From: Candidatus Gastranaerophilales bacterium
GTDB lineage: Bacteria > Cyanobacteriota > Vampirovibrionia > Gastranaerophilales > Gastranaerophilaceae
Assembly: GCA_017560095.1 (NCBI GenBank)
Contig: JAFYOU010000049.1
Span: 1-47,127, forward strand
Reading direction: 5' to 3'
DNA length: 47,127 bases
The position numbers and the translations under genes were made by a program. Positions 35,037-42,782 of the stretch are shown here, in pieces; the stretch's first letter is position 1; each line of letters begins with the position of its first letter. The notes under the pieces are model-generated. The model saw only the letters and a program-made list of their open reading frames with translations, had not been told where the DNA came from and did not search any database.

Positions 35037-36008
35037 ATGGAAAATCAGAATTTAGAAAACGACAATTTATATGCAGAAGAAGGCTTCAGCATTGACGCCT
35101 CAGTTTCTGATGAATTTAAAAGAGGATGTAAACTATATAATTTTAGGCGCCCAGATAAATTTTCAAAAGAGCACTTAAAAGCTCTTCAAGATATTCACAG
35201 GGATTTCGTAAGACATTTAGCAACAATTTTAACTGGATATCTTCGTATGGAAGTCGAAATTGATGTCATTTCTGTTGACCAGTTAACTTATGAAGAATAC
35301 ATCTGCTCTATGCCTTCTCATATACAAAACATGATTTTCAAGCTAAACCCTTTGTCTGGCGAAATTTCAATGGGAATGAGCCCAGAAGTGTTAGCTGTGG
35401 TTTTAGATAGAATGCTAGGTGGCTCTGGCACAATCAACGACCACAATAAAGAATTAACTCAAATCGAAGAACTTTTAACAACAAAATTTGTAGAAAAAAT
35501 AATTAAAATCCTAGAAGAAGCTTGGAGCACAATACTTCCCGTAAAATCTGAATTTGTTGCTTTGGCAAATGGTTATCATTCAGTTCCAATTACAACAAGT
35601 GGGGAAATTGTTACATTAATTTCATTTGAAGTTAGGTTAGGACAAAAGAATTTTGGCTTAATGAATATATGTTTTCCATATCCCGTATTGGAAACAGTTC
35701 TTCCCAAATTAACTCCACAATACATTTATCAACACACAAATGTATCTGCAAATGAAATAGGAAAAAACGAAACCTTAGAAAAAATCAAATGCGCAGAACT
35801 AGAAATGCAAGTAATTTTGGGTAATGCAAATATTGAAATCAATGATATTTTAAATTTAAAAGTAGATGATGTTATAAAATTAGATCAAAAATTGAATCAA
35901 GAATTAATAGCTTGCATCAACAAAAAGAAAAAATTTTACGTCATACCTGGACTATTTCAAAATAAAATGTGCGTCAAAATAACACAACAATTTTTCGAAA
36001 AGGAGTAA
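35037..36008 (+). CDS. fliM: flagellar motor switch protein FliM
   Basis: A C-ring protein of 323 residues that sets rotation direction. FliM core: YNFRRPDKFSKEHLKALQDIH (38-58), SVDQLTYEEYICSMPS and DRMLGGSGT in the middle domain, and a C-terminal SpoA domain (about 245-320) that binds FliN. The N-terminal CheY-P-binding peptide of other FliM proteins (L-S-Q-x-E-I-D-A-L-L) is not recognisable; the start reads NLYAEEGFSIDASVSDEF, of which SIDASV may be a remnant. First of three coupled genes. Confidence 0.95.
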   Translation: MENQNLENDNLYAEEGFSIDASVSDEFKRGCKLYNFRRPDKFSKEHLKALQDIHRDFVRHLATILTGYLRMEVEIDVISVDQLTYEEYICSMPSHIQNMIFKLNPLSGEISMGMSPEVLAVVLDRMLGGSGTINDHNKELTQIEELLTTKFVEKIIKILEEAWSTILPVKSEFVALANGYHSVPITTSGEIVTLISFEVRLGQKNFGLMNICFPYPVLETVLPKLTPQYIYQHTNVSANEIGKNETLEKIKCAELEMQVILGNANIEINDILNLKVDDVIKLDQKLNQELIACINKKKKFYVIPGLFQNKMCVKITQQFFEKE

Positions 36009-36010
36009 TC

Positions 36011-36337
36011 TTGGATAAAGAACCAAAAAATCTCGATATAACAAAGCTAGAAAATTTGGAACATCCAAAAAAGATTGAAAAATCAAAAACATACAATCTT
36101 TTATTAGATGTTGAGCTTGAATTATCCGCGATTTTAGGAGAAACGAATATTCCTTTAAAAAAGGTTTTAGATATCACTAAAGGTACAATTATTGAACTCG
36201 ACAACAAAACAACAGACCCAATTAAATTATTAGCAAATGGCTCTGAAGTGGCTCATGGAGAAGTTGTCATCATAGAAGATAATTTTGGACTAAGAATAAC
36301 AGATATATCAAAAAATAGTCTAAGCGAGGAAAAATGA
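36011..36337 (+). CDS. fliN: flagellar motor switch protein FliN
   Basis: The lower C-ring subunit; its SpoA domain (about 30-100) is clear: LLLDVELELSAILGETNIPL, VLDITKGTIIELD, VAHGEVVIIEDNFGLRITDI. I place the start at TTG 36011 because AAAGGAG lies exactly five bases before it, just after the fliM stop; an ATG at 35969 would lie inside fliM and add 14 unlikely residues. That gives 108 residues, typical for a short FliN. The stop overlaps the next ATG (ATGA). Confidence 0.93.
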   Translation: MDKEPKNLDITKLENLEHPKKIEKSKTYNLLLDVELELSAILGETNIPLKKVLDITKGTIIELDNKTTDPIKLLANGSEVAHGEVVIIEDNFGLRITDISKNSLSEEK

Positions 36338-36891
36338 ACGACGAAGAAAAAAAAATTGAAATCGATGTTGAAATTTTAAGAGAAATTTTTAAAATTGCAA
36401 ATATAACTCCTCCAAAAGAAATTACAAACGAATCAGTTTTAGATGCTGTTTTTAAAATTAAGCAGCCAAAAATTGAAGAAATCCAAGAAAACACATTTAA
36501 CCCAACATCTAACAATATACTAGTTATAGATGACATTGGAGTTGTAACTTATCAATTAAAGATTTTATTACACAATTTAGGCTATAACGTCCAAGTTGCA
36601 AAAGATATTTTTAGCGGCTTAAACACCTTTATTAAAATGAATTTTGCTTTCGTAGTAATGGACTTATTTGTTTCAACAGAACAAGAAGGCTTAACTTTAC
36701 TAAACGAAACAAAAAAAATAATTACAAAAAATAATTTAGACACAAAAATTATCGTAATAACAGCAGATAACAAAGCTGAAAATAAGGTAAAGTGTCTTAA
36801 TGGTGGAGCAGATATATTCCTTAAAAAAGATGCTGGCTGGCAAGATAAATTAGTTGAATTAATAGAAAATTTTAATCCTGAAACCTTATAG
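36334..36891 (+). CDS. response-regulator receiver protein with N-terminal extension, in the switch operon
   Basis: A 185-residue protein. Residues 61-180 are a complete receiver domain: acidic pair Asp66-Asp67 (ILVIDDIG), phosphorylation site Asp110 (VVMDLF), Thr143 (VITAD) and Lys164 (FLKKDA). Residues 1-55 form an acidic helical region of unknown type (EIDVEILREIFKIANITPP). There is no output domain, as in CheY, but CheY lacks such an extension. Coupled to fliN by ATGA, so it is probably the protein that signals to the switch, either from the cytoplasm or as a fixed C-ring part. No chemotaxis kinase gene is nearby. Confidence 0.85.
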   Translation: MNDEEKKIEIDVEILREIFKIANITPPKEITNESVLDAVFKIKQPKIEEIQENTFNPTSNNILVIDDIGVVTYQLKILLHNLGYNVQVAKDIFSGLNTFIKMNFAFVVMDLFVSTEQEGLTLLNETKKIITKNNLDTKIIVITADNKAENKVKCLNGGADIFLKKDAGWQDKLVELIENFNPETL

Positions 36892-36965
36892 TTAATTTTT
36901 GTAAAAATATTGCATTAAATACAAAAAATACTCAAAAAAACTAGAGATAAATTATTTTTTAATAC

Positions 36966-36971
36966 TATAAT
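36966..36971 (+). promoter_or_regulatory. -10 box predicting a leaderless coaD mRNA
   Basis: A perfect TATAAT ends seven bases before the ATG. The -35 position has no good match. No Shine-Dalgarno lies in between, so initiation would be leaderless if this box is used. Confidence 0.5.
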
Positions 36972-36978
36972 AAAAAGC

Positions 36979-37491
36979 ATGAGAGATATTTGTGAGTCAA
37001 ACAAGAAGATAGCATTATATCCGGGTAGTTTTGATCCCATTACAAATGGTCATCTAGACGTTCTTGAAAGAGCAAGTGCAATGTTCGACGAAGTAGTAAT
37101 TGCTGTTTTAAAACATCCTGAAAAAAAACCTTTTTTAACAGTTGAACAAAGAGTTGAACTCATTAAAGACACTGTTAAAAACATGAAAAACATATCTGTT
37201 GATAGTTTTGATGGTTTAACAGTTGAATTCGCAAGAAAAATCGGCGCCAAATTCTTGATTAGAGGTCTAAGAACAATTACAGATTTTGAATACGAAGTGC
37301 AATTATGTCAAACAAACCAAGTAATTGCTCCTGATATTGATACGGTTTTTCTTCCTACAAAACCTCAACATAATTTCATCTCATCAAGTATTGTTAGAGA
37401 ACTATCTAAACATAAAACAGATATATCCAAATTTGTTCCAAAAAATGTGGTAGAATATTTAGAAAGCGACATAAGAAAGGTATCAAAATAA
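36979..37491 (+). CDS. coaD: phosphopantetheine adenylyltransferase
   Basis: The fourth step of coenzyme A synthesis, joining ATP and phosphopantetheine. The 170 residues are canonical: YPGSFDPITNGHLDVL (14-29, with the T/H-x-G-H nucleotidyltransferase motif), LIRGLRTITDFEYE and ISSSIVRELSKH. About nine residues (MRDICESNK) precede the usual KIALYPGS start, and no later start codon exists, so the extension is real. One base separates its stop from the next gene. Confidence 0.96.
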   Translation: MRDICESNKKIALYPGSFDPITNGHLDVLERASAMFDEVVIAVLKHPEKKPFLTVEQRVELIKDTVKNMKNISVDSFDGLTVEFARKIGAKFLIRGLRTITDFEYEVQLCQTNQVIAPDIDTVFLPTKPQHNFISSSIVRELSKHKTDISKFVPKNVVEYLESDIRKVSK

Positions 37492-37492
37492 A

Positions 37493-38047
37493 ATGGCAGA
37501 CTCAGAAGTTAAAATGTATAATTTAATTGGAACTCTTGAAACCTTATACGAAGAGGGGATTCCTGTATTCCCTGGACGTTTAGTTATAGACTCTAAAAAA
37601 TTACATAACATTATAAGCGCATTTCCGGATGCTGTTTCAGATGATGTAAATGATGCCAGGATTATTTTAAAGAAAAAAGATGAAATTCTGCAAGAAGCAA
37701 AAATGAAGGCGGAACGCATCATACAAGACGCAGAAAACGAAAGATACAAACTTCTAAATGAATCAAGCTTAAATAAAGCAATGGAAGAGCATGCTGAAAA
37801 ATTCAGACAAACCCTTTTTGAAGAATGTCAACAAATTAAAATGGCAGCATTTAATGAAGCTCAAGAATTAAGATTAAGCGCTAAAAACGATTCCATAAAA
37901 ATGAAAGAAGCTTCACAAGAATATGCTCAACAATTATTAACAAACCTTGAGCAAGACTTAAATAAACTTTATCAAGTCGTTATGAATGGACAACAAAAAC
38001 TTCAAGAAATAAGACAAGCAGACTCAATGCAAAGTTTGCATGAATAA
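37493..38047 (+). CDS. coiled-coil protein, coaD-linked family
   Basis: A 184-residue soluble protein. The N-terminal 50 residues (TLETLYEEGIPVFPGRLVIDSKKLHNIISAFPDAV in pieces) resemble a conserved domain seen in small proteins next to coaD in Clostridia and others, often labelled ATPase or V-type H-like. Residues about 55-180 are one long charged helix (DARIILKKKDEILQEAKMKAERIIQDAE onward), like DivIVA or stator-stalk proteins. No nucleotide-binding motif is seen, so the ATPase label is unsupported. Function unknown; cell-envelope scaffolding is a guess. Confidence 0.8.
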   Translation: MADSEVKMYNLIGTLETLYEEGIPVFPGRLVIDSKKLHNIISAFPDAVSDDVNDARIILKKKDEILQEAKMKAERIIQDAENERYKLLNESSLNKAMEEHAEKFRQTLFEECQQIKMAAFNEAQELRLSAKNDSIKMKEASQEYAQQLLTNLEQDLNKLYQVVMNGQQKLQEIRQADSMQSLHE

Positions 38048-38066
38048 TTTCTTAAAATATTAAATT

Positions 38067-38095
38067 TTAACGCAATTTTTAATCTTCATTATACT
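38067..38095 (+). promoter_or_regulatory. promoter of the 922-residue protein gene
   Basis: TTAACG, 17 bases, TATACT, with a predicted leader of about 18 bases lacking a clear ribosome site. A second TATAAT overlaps the start codon itself (38116-38121). Confidence 0.45.
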
Positions 38096-38119
38096 TATAT
38101 GATTCTGAGATAACGTATA

Positions 38120-40888
38120 ATGAAGATTAATTTATTTAACAACATCCAAAAATATCAACAAACAGAACAAAGAAGAAGAAAAATAAGCTTTTGTTCGTCA
38201 TTGCCTCCTGCTCCTGCTGACTATTTTACAAAAAGTGCAGCAATGCAAAATAACTATTATGATACTCTGCTTTACAATGCAAAATACGCCAATAAAAACA
38301 TGCCGCAAGACATAGAAAATTTTTGCAGAGCCCAAATGGCAGGATTAACATACTTTAGAGCTGCAATCCGAGATTTAGACATATTACAAGACGTAGGTAA
38401 ATTTAATGAATGTTGCCTAGAAGAAATTAGCCCAAGAGGGAGAGAACATTTTGAACCTATTTTAAAAAAAGCAGGTATCGAAACCAAAGAAGAACTTATT
38501 AAATTAATAGAGACATATAAAACACTAGCTGAAAGAAGAAAAGCCATAATTGGCCATCCGACAATTTTTATTAAAGCATACGCCTCACTTGAAAATCCAA
38601 GTAGGGACTGTATTGGTTTTGCAGATATTATCGAAACTCTTAGCATAAACAATGAGCTATATGGAGGCGAATATGATTTACAAGAGCATATTAATTTCGC
38701 AAGACAACTCGGCGCAAAGACTGAACATGAATTTTGTAAAATTTTTACGCATCAAAAAAAATCTTTTAACGACTTTAAAAATGGCGAAGATAAAGCTAGC
38801 TTATTAATATATATAATGAAAATTTTTCCAACAATTTACAATTTTTTAAGAAGCTTACAAGCGAACTATCCAGAATACATTAATAAAGATCCACTCAAAT
38901 TATACCTCGACAATGTTGCCTTAATTGATTTTATAACTGAAAACAATAGAAAAAACTGGCCTGCTTTGCTTACTCGAGTGTTGATTTGCAAAGAAGGAAA
39001 CAAAGAAGAATTCCACCCAAGGGCAATAGAAGAAGCCTCCAAATCCATTGGAACAACCGACAGTACAGAAACAAAAGTTCAATTATACGATTTTGCATTT
39101 AATGAAGGAATATATGTAGCAGAGATAAATGACTTAACTAAAAAAGCTTGGTTATCAGATATAGACCTTTTTGACACCGTAATTAACTATAATGAAATTG
39201 TTGCTTACATTCAAGAGGAATTAAACTTTGATGAATTTAATGCAAGAAGAATTTATCTAGACTTCCCGCAAATTTTAAATGTAGCTTTTAAAGCCCAAGA
39301 AGAAAAAGATATTTCACTAAACCCAATATTAAATGTTGCAAGTTTAATTGCTAGATTTAATCTTAAAGACGACAAAGATTTTATTGATTTTTACAAACAA
39401 GTAAAATATCCAGAAACAAAAGCGCAAAAAGGCAAGAAAAAACAAAAAGATATAAAAATAAGCAAAAAAGATATCGAAGAATTTATTAATTTAATGAGTT
39501 TTGTCGATAACGAAATGATTGAAAAATACAAAAAAGACAAAAACTATCCGCTCAAAGAAGCATTGATTAACAAACGAAAAAAATTCGAAGCTCTAAAACC
39601 ATCAATCGAAAAAGAATTGAACAAAGATGCAAATAGATTTTTCTATCCAGGTGCATTTGACATTTTTATGCTTAATTATGAAGATTTCAAAAAAGGTTTT
39701 AACACTCAAAGTATTTTAAACAAAATAAGAACAGAATACATAAACAGTTTCCACCAAGAAAAAAGAAAAGAATACGAACTCTTCATGGAATGCAGAGATT
39801 TCTTCAGAGACAAAATTTATTTTTGGGATTTTGTAGATAGAAATAATATAAACTTTACTCAGCAAAATCAAAAAACCAACGAATTATATTTACAGTTATT
39901 GAAAATTTTATTTGCAAATAAGCCACAAGAAGAAATTGATTTTTACTGCGAAAAACTTGCTGGAAGCGATTTCATAAGAAATTCACGAAATGAACTTCCT
40001 AAATTAATTAAATCGGGCGAAGAAGAACACATAAGAGCAATTCTAGAAATTGCATTAAAAGAAAACATAAATTCACTTTCTGAATTAAACAAATCAATTA
40101 AACCATTTTCAGGAGGAAATAAAACAGCGCCAGCAATTTTAACATTCTGCGCAATGCAAGAAATTCCATTCAAAGAATGCTTAAATAGATTAACGCAAAT
40201 TCAAGAAGAACTAAATAGTTACGGGATTAATATCCAAATTAATGATAATAACATTAGCGCAATTTGTGCTGACGACTTAAAACCAGAGAAACTCGGACTT
40301 AAAAGATGTTTGGAATTAGGCAAACAAATTTTAAATCCAGAAGGCGAAGGCAATTTCATAACAGGTTTAAAAGAAGGACTTAGCGACTCAAGCCCAAACT
40401 ATAATCCAAAAAAAATCGCAAGAGAAATCGTTAGAAGTCAAACTGGAAAATATGAAGAAGGCTACAGTAGAATTATAGGCCATTATGGAATATCAGCACA
40501 AAACCTAGGTTTTTCAAGCCCAGCAGATCCAAATTATCAAGATGCTCTTGAAGAAATATTTAAATTTCAACTACAAAATTTTGTTCAATTTGTAAACAAT
40601 CAAAACTTATATGGAACCATTGACGGAAAAACTCCAAACATGAGTTTGCATGCCAAAATGAGATTTATAGACAGATTTATATTTAATCAAAATTCGCAAA
40701 CTCCACATCCATCAAACAAAGAGATGCAACAGATTGTTAAAACAATATACACTCAAGCACCATATAAAATTACAAAAAACAAAGATAAGGAAAGCTTTAG
40801 CGCATATTACATCCTTAATAATTACGAAATAAAAGCGGTATTCTCTGAAACAGGAGAAATGATTACTATAGCAAAAAATGAGCTATAA
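38120..40888 (+). CDS. large unrecognised helical protein with toxin-like C-terminal domain
   Basis: I do not recognise the full-length protein (922 residues). It has no signal peptide or membrane helix and is mostly charged alpha-helix. Visible parts: a basic start then KISFCSSLPPAPADYFTKSA (21-40), a proline-rich tag; helical repeats to about 450; a lysine-rich linker (about 435-455, KAQKGKKKQKDIKISKKD); a second helical block (460-790); and a C-terminal domain (about 840-922) with His844-x3-Arg848-x3-Arg852, then a four-strand-like end (SAYYILNNYEIKAVFSETGE, MITIA). That H-x3-R-x3-R start and strand-rich end resemble DUF4258/RelE-type (BECR-fold) RNase domains. I infer an effector or polymorphic-toxin-like protein; a structural protein is equally open. 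Its stop overlaps a small convergent gene. Confidence 0.85.
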   Translation: MKINLFNNIQKYQQTEQRRRKISFCSSLPPAPADYFTKSAAMQNNYYDTLLYNAKYANKNMPQDIENFCRAQMAGLTYFRAAIRDLDILQDVGKFNECCLEEISPRGREHFEPILKKAGIETKEELIKLIETYKTLAERRKAIIGHPTIFIKAYASLENPSRDCIGFADIIETLSINNELYGGEYDLQEHINFARQLGAKTEHEFCKIFTHQKKSFNDFKNGEDKASLLIYIMKIFPTIYNFLRSLQANYPEYINKDPLKLYLDNVALIDFITENNRKNWPALLTRVLICKEGNKEEFHPRAIEEASKSIGTTDSTETKVQLYDFAFNEGIYVAEINDLTKKAWLSDIDLFDTVINYNEIVAYIQEELNFDEFNARRIYLDFPQILNVAFKAQEEKDISLNPILNVASLIARFNLKDDKDFIDFYKQVKYPETKAQKGKKKQKDIKISKKDIEEFINLMSFVDNEMIEKYKKDKNYPLKEALINKRKKFEALKPSIEKELNKDANRFFYPGAFDIFMLNYEDFKKGFNTQSILNKIRTEYINSFHQEKRKEYELFMECRDFFRDKIYFWDFVDRNNINFTQQNQKTNELYLQLLKILFANKPQEEIDFYCEKLAGSDFIRNSRNELPKLIKSGEEEHIRAILEIALKENINSLSELNKSIKPFSGGNKTAPAILTFCAMQEIPFKECLNRLTQIQEELNSYGINIQINDNNISAICADDLKPEKLGLKRCLELGKQILNPEGEGNFITGLKEGLSDSSPNYNPKKIAREIVRSQTGKYEEGYSRIIGHYGISAQNLGFSSPADPNYQDALEEIFKFQLQNFVQFVNNQNLYGTIDGKTPNMSLHAKMRFIDRFIFNQNSQTPHPSNKEMQQIVKTIYTQAPYKITKNKDKESFSAYYILNNYEIKAVFSETGEMITIAKNEL

Positions 40889-41032
40889 TTTTTCAGGATG
40901 ATTCGAATTAGATAAAACAATTTCCTTGTATTCATTTTTATTGTAATCAATGCCCCAATTTTTAATATTTAAAGTTTTATACTTGGGTTTTTTCTTCTTT
41001 TTTGATTTTAACTCAAAAAATTTATCTTCCAT
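40883..41032 (-). CDS. small basic protein (49 residues), coupled to AMIN-like gene
   Basis: An open frame of 49 codons with ATG overlapping the upstream stop (TAATG), the standard arrangement for translational coupling. The product has a lysine-rich start (MEDKFFELKSKKKKKPKYKT) and a neutral-acidic end (NWGIDYNKNEYKEIVLSN). No signal peptide or membrane segment. It fills an otherwise unexplained gap and overlaps the end of the 922-residue protein gene by six bases on the opposite strand. No homologue comes to mind; it could be chance, but the exact coupling argues for a gene. Confidence 0.6.
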   Translation of the reverse strand: MEDKFFELKSKKKKKPKYKTLNIKNWGIDYNKNEYKEIVLSNSNHPEKL

Positions 41033-42699
41033 TACAATATTACTTCTAACTCCATTGATGTTTTGCTAACCGCAACAAGCATTTTTATTTTTTCAACTTT
41101 CACAATAAAACGAGCTATCTTATCATCTTTTTCAGATAGTCTATATTTAATATCATATTTTTCAAGTTTAGGTTGTTTAAAATTATACAAAGCAAATACA
41201 TCATCAAAAATATAGCCCACAAGATTTATATTATCATCGTAAGAAACAAGCATAAAGCCACGTTGGGGAGCTATTTCAACACTAGATAAAACCTCAGGTT
41301 CAATATTTTGTTGAAGAGCTTCTTTTTTTGGCTCAGGCGTACATTTTTCAACTTTTTGTTTTTGAACTTCCTGTTTAACTTGAGGCGCAATTGCTTTTTT
41401 AGGCATTGGCTCTTGCATTTTTAATTGACCAGTTCTAACCTGTTGTTCAAAACTTCCATTGGGCAAATCAATAATAGTGTCTTCTTTTAATATCTTTTGT
41501 ATTATATCGTATTCGCTTACATTATTTTTCTTAAAAGAACCATTTCTATTGTATTTATTCTTCAACTCCGGTTCGTAACTAGATAATTCATAATTTCTTT
41601 TAATTGCAGATGTAGCAGGATCGCAAAAGCCTGTTTGCTTAATATTTTTATCAAAAATAAAATATTGGCCATCATTCTTTGTCTCGCAACTTTCTTCTTG
41701 GATTTCATTTGCTTCATGCAAAGGATCGTTTAATTCAAATTTCTTTTTAAGTTTTTTTGCTTGTTTATCTTTTTTAATAAAAAGAAAACAAACAAACATT
41801 ATGCTAAACAATATTGATAAAACAAACATTGCAAAATTATTAAACTCTATACCATATTGTGCCAATTTATTTGATATCTTGCTTTTTAATACAGAAAGCT
41901 TAGAATAAAAAACATTTCTTCTTTTTTCTCCATTTACAATTTGCTCAATTTCATTTAAATCTTCTTGAGCAATTAGTTCCTTATTTCCATCTATAGGTGT
42001 GATTTGTTCCAAACTAGCAAGCTCCTCTTCAACTTCTTGCATAGTTTCTTCCCTAACTCTTTCGACTTCTTTTTGAACAGCATCTTCTATTTTAAATAGC
42101 TCAGCATACGTCTTAGGAACTTCTTTTTTTGAAGTAACTTCGGAAATTGTCTTTTTTATTGATTCACTTTTTTTAGAAATTGAAAAATCTGAATTTTTTT
42201 TTTGAACCGGAGCAGACAGTTTTTTTTCAATATTTTTCTCTAAATTTTCTTGCGGATTTTCTTGCGCAATTGCTTGAGCAACTTTTGTATCTATAGTTGC
42301 TGCAGCCATAGGGCTCTTTACATTCACTTTAAAGTTAATAGGTCTTGTTGTATTAATATTAATTTTTACATAACCATTATCCACATCTTGCCCTGCATAT
42401 GGATAAACATTTGCTGAAATACTTCTTATGTCATTTCCTTGTGTAATTGTGCGAACAGACTCATTTTTTGTTTCAGGAAGTAATACATAATAGTTTAAAT
42501 CGCTTTTTTTAATAACTTTAACGGGTCCAACAAATTTATTTTTAGTATACAAATCAAGATTATAGTTAGAATCCGCAGTTTTAATAACCTCGATCTTCAT
42601 TAACGAATTTTTAAATTCAGCATCAAGTGCAAATGCTGAATTATTCACAAAAACCATTGCTAACATTATAGAAAAAATCTTGAATGTAAACTTATACAC
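41032..42699 (-). CDS. membrane protein with AMIN-like periplasmic domain
   Basis: A 555-residue single-span protein. Signal sequence (1-25), then an N-terminal region (about 26-130) patterned like the AMIN domain (IEVIKTADSNYNLDLYT, LNYYVLLPETKNESVR, YVKININTTRPINFKV), a charged coiled-coil stretch (150-260), a membrane helix (287-307, FNNFAMFVLSILFSIMFVCF), and a low-complexity cytoplasmic part. The C-terminal 75 residues (GFMLVSYDDNINLVGYIFDD onward) look like a folded beta domain. AMIN domains bind cell wall or outer-membrane complexes and are common in cyanobacteria. The start is GTG with GGGA upstream. Function unknown. Confidence 0.75.
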   Translation of the reverse strand: MYKFTFKIFSIMLAMVFVNNSAFALDAEFKNSLMKIEVIKTADSNYNLDLYTKNKFVGPVKVIKKSDLNYYVLLPETKNESVRTITQGNDIRSISANVYPYAGQDVDNGYVKININTTRPINFKVNVKSPMAAATIDTKVAQAIAQENPQENLEKNIEKKLSAPVQKKNSDFSISKKSESIKKTISEVTSKKEVPKTYAELFKIEDAVQKEVERVREETMQEVEEELASLEQITPIDGNKELIAQEDLNEIEQIVNGEKRRNVFYSKLSVLKSKISNKLAQYGIEFNNFAMFVLSILFSIMFVCFLFIKKDKQAKKLKKKFELNDPLHEANEIQEESCETKNDGQYFIFDKNIKQTGFCDPATSAIKRNYELSSYEPELKNKYNRNGSFKKNNVSEYDIIQKILKEDTIIDLPNGSFEQQVRTGQLKMQEPMPKKAIAPQVKQEVQKQKVEKCTPEPKKEALQQNIEPEVLSSVEIAPQRGFMLVSYDDNINLVGYIFDDVFALYNFKQPKLEKYDIKYRLSEKDDKIARFIVKVEKIKMLVAVSKTSMELEVIL

Positions 42700-42738
42700 T
42701 TTTTACTATCCCTTTATTTTCATCATTTATTTATTCAT

Positions 42739-42767
42739 ATTATAATATAAATAATCATCGATGTAAA
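42739..42767 (-). promoter_or_regulatory. promoter of the AMIN-like gene, overlapping an era -10 box
   Basis: Minus-strand TTTACA, 17 bases, TATAAT. The -10 box lies in the perfect palindrome ATATTATAATAT, whose other strand also gives TATAAT (42741-42746) facing era. The era side has no good -35 box. Confidence 0.6.
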
Positions 42768-42782
42768 AATGGTAAAGATTTT

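Noticed and set aside
38272-38652. 126-codon frame antisense to the 922-residue gene
   Set aside because: No start signal and shadow-like composition; considered as a possible antitoxin but unsupported.
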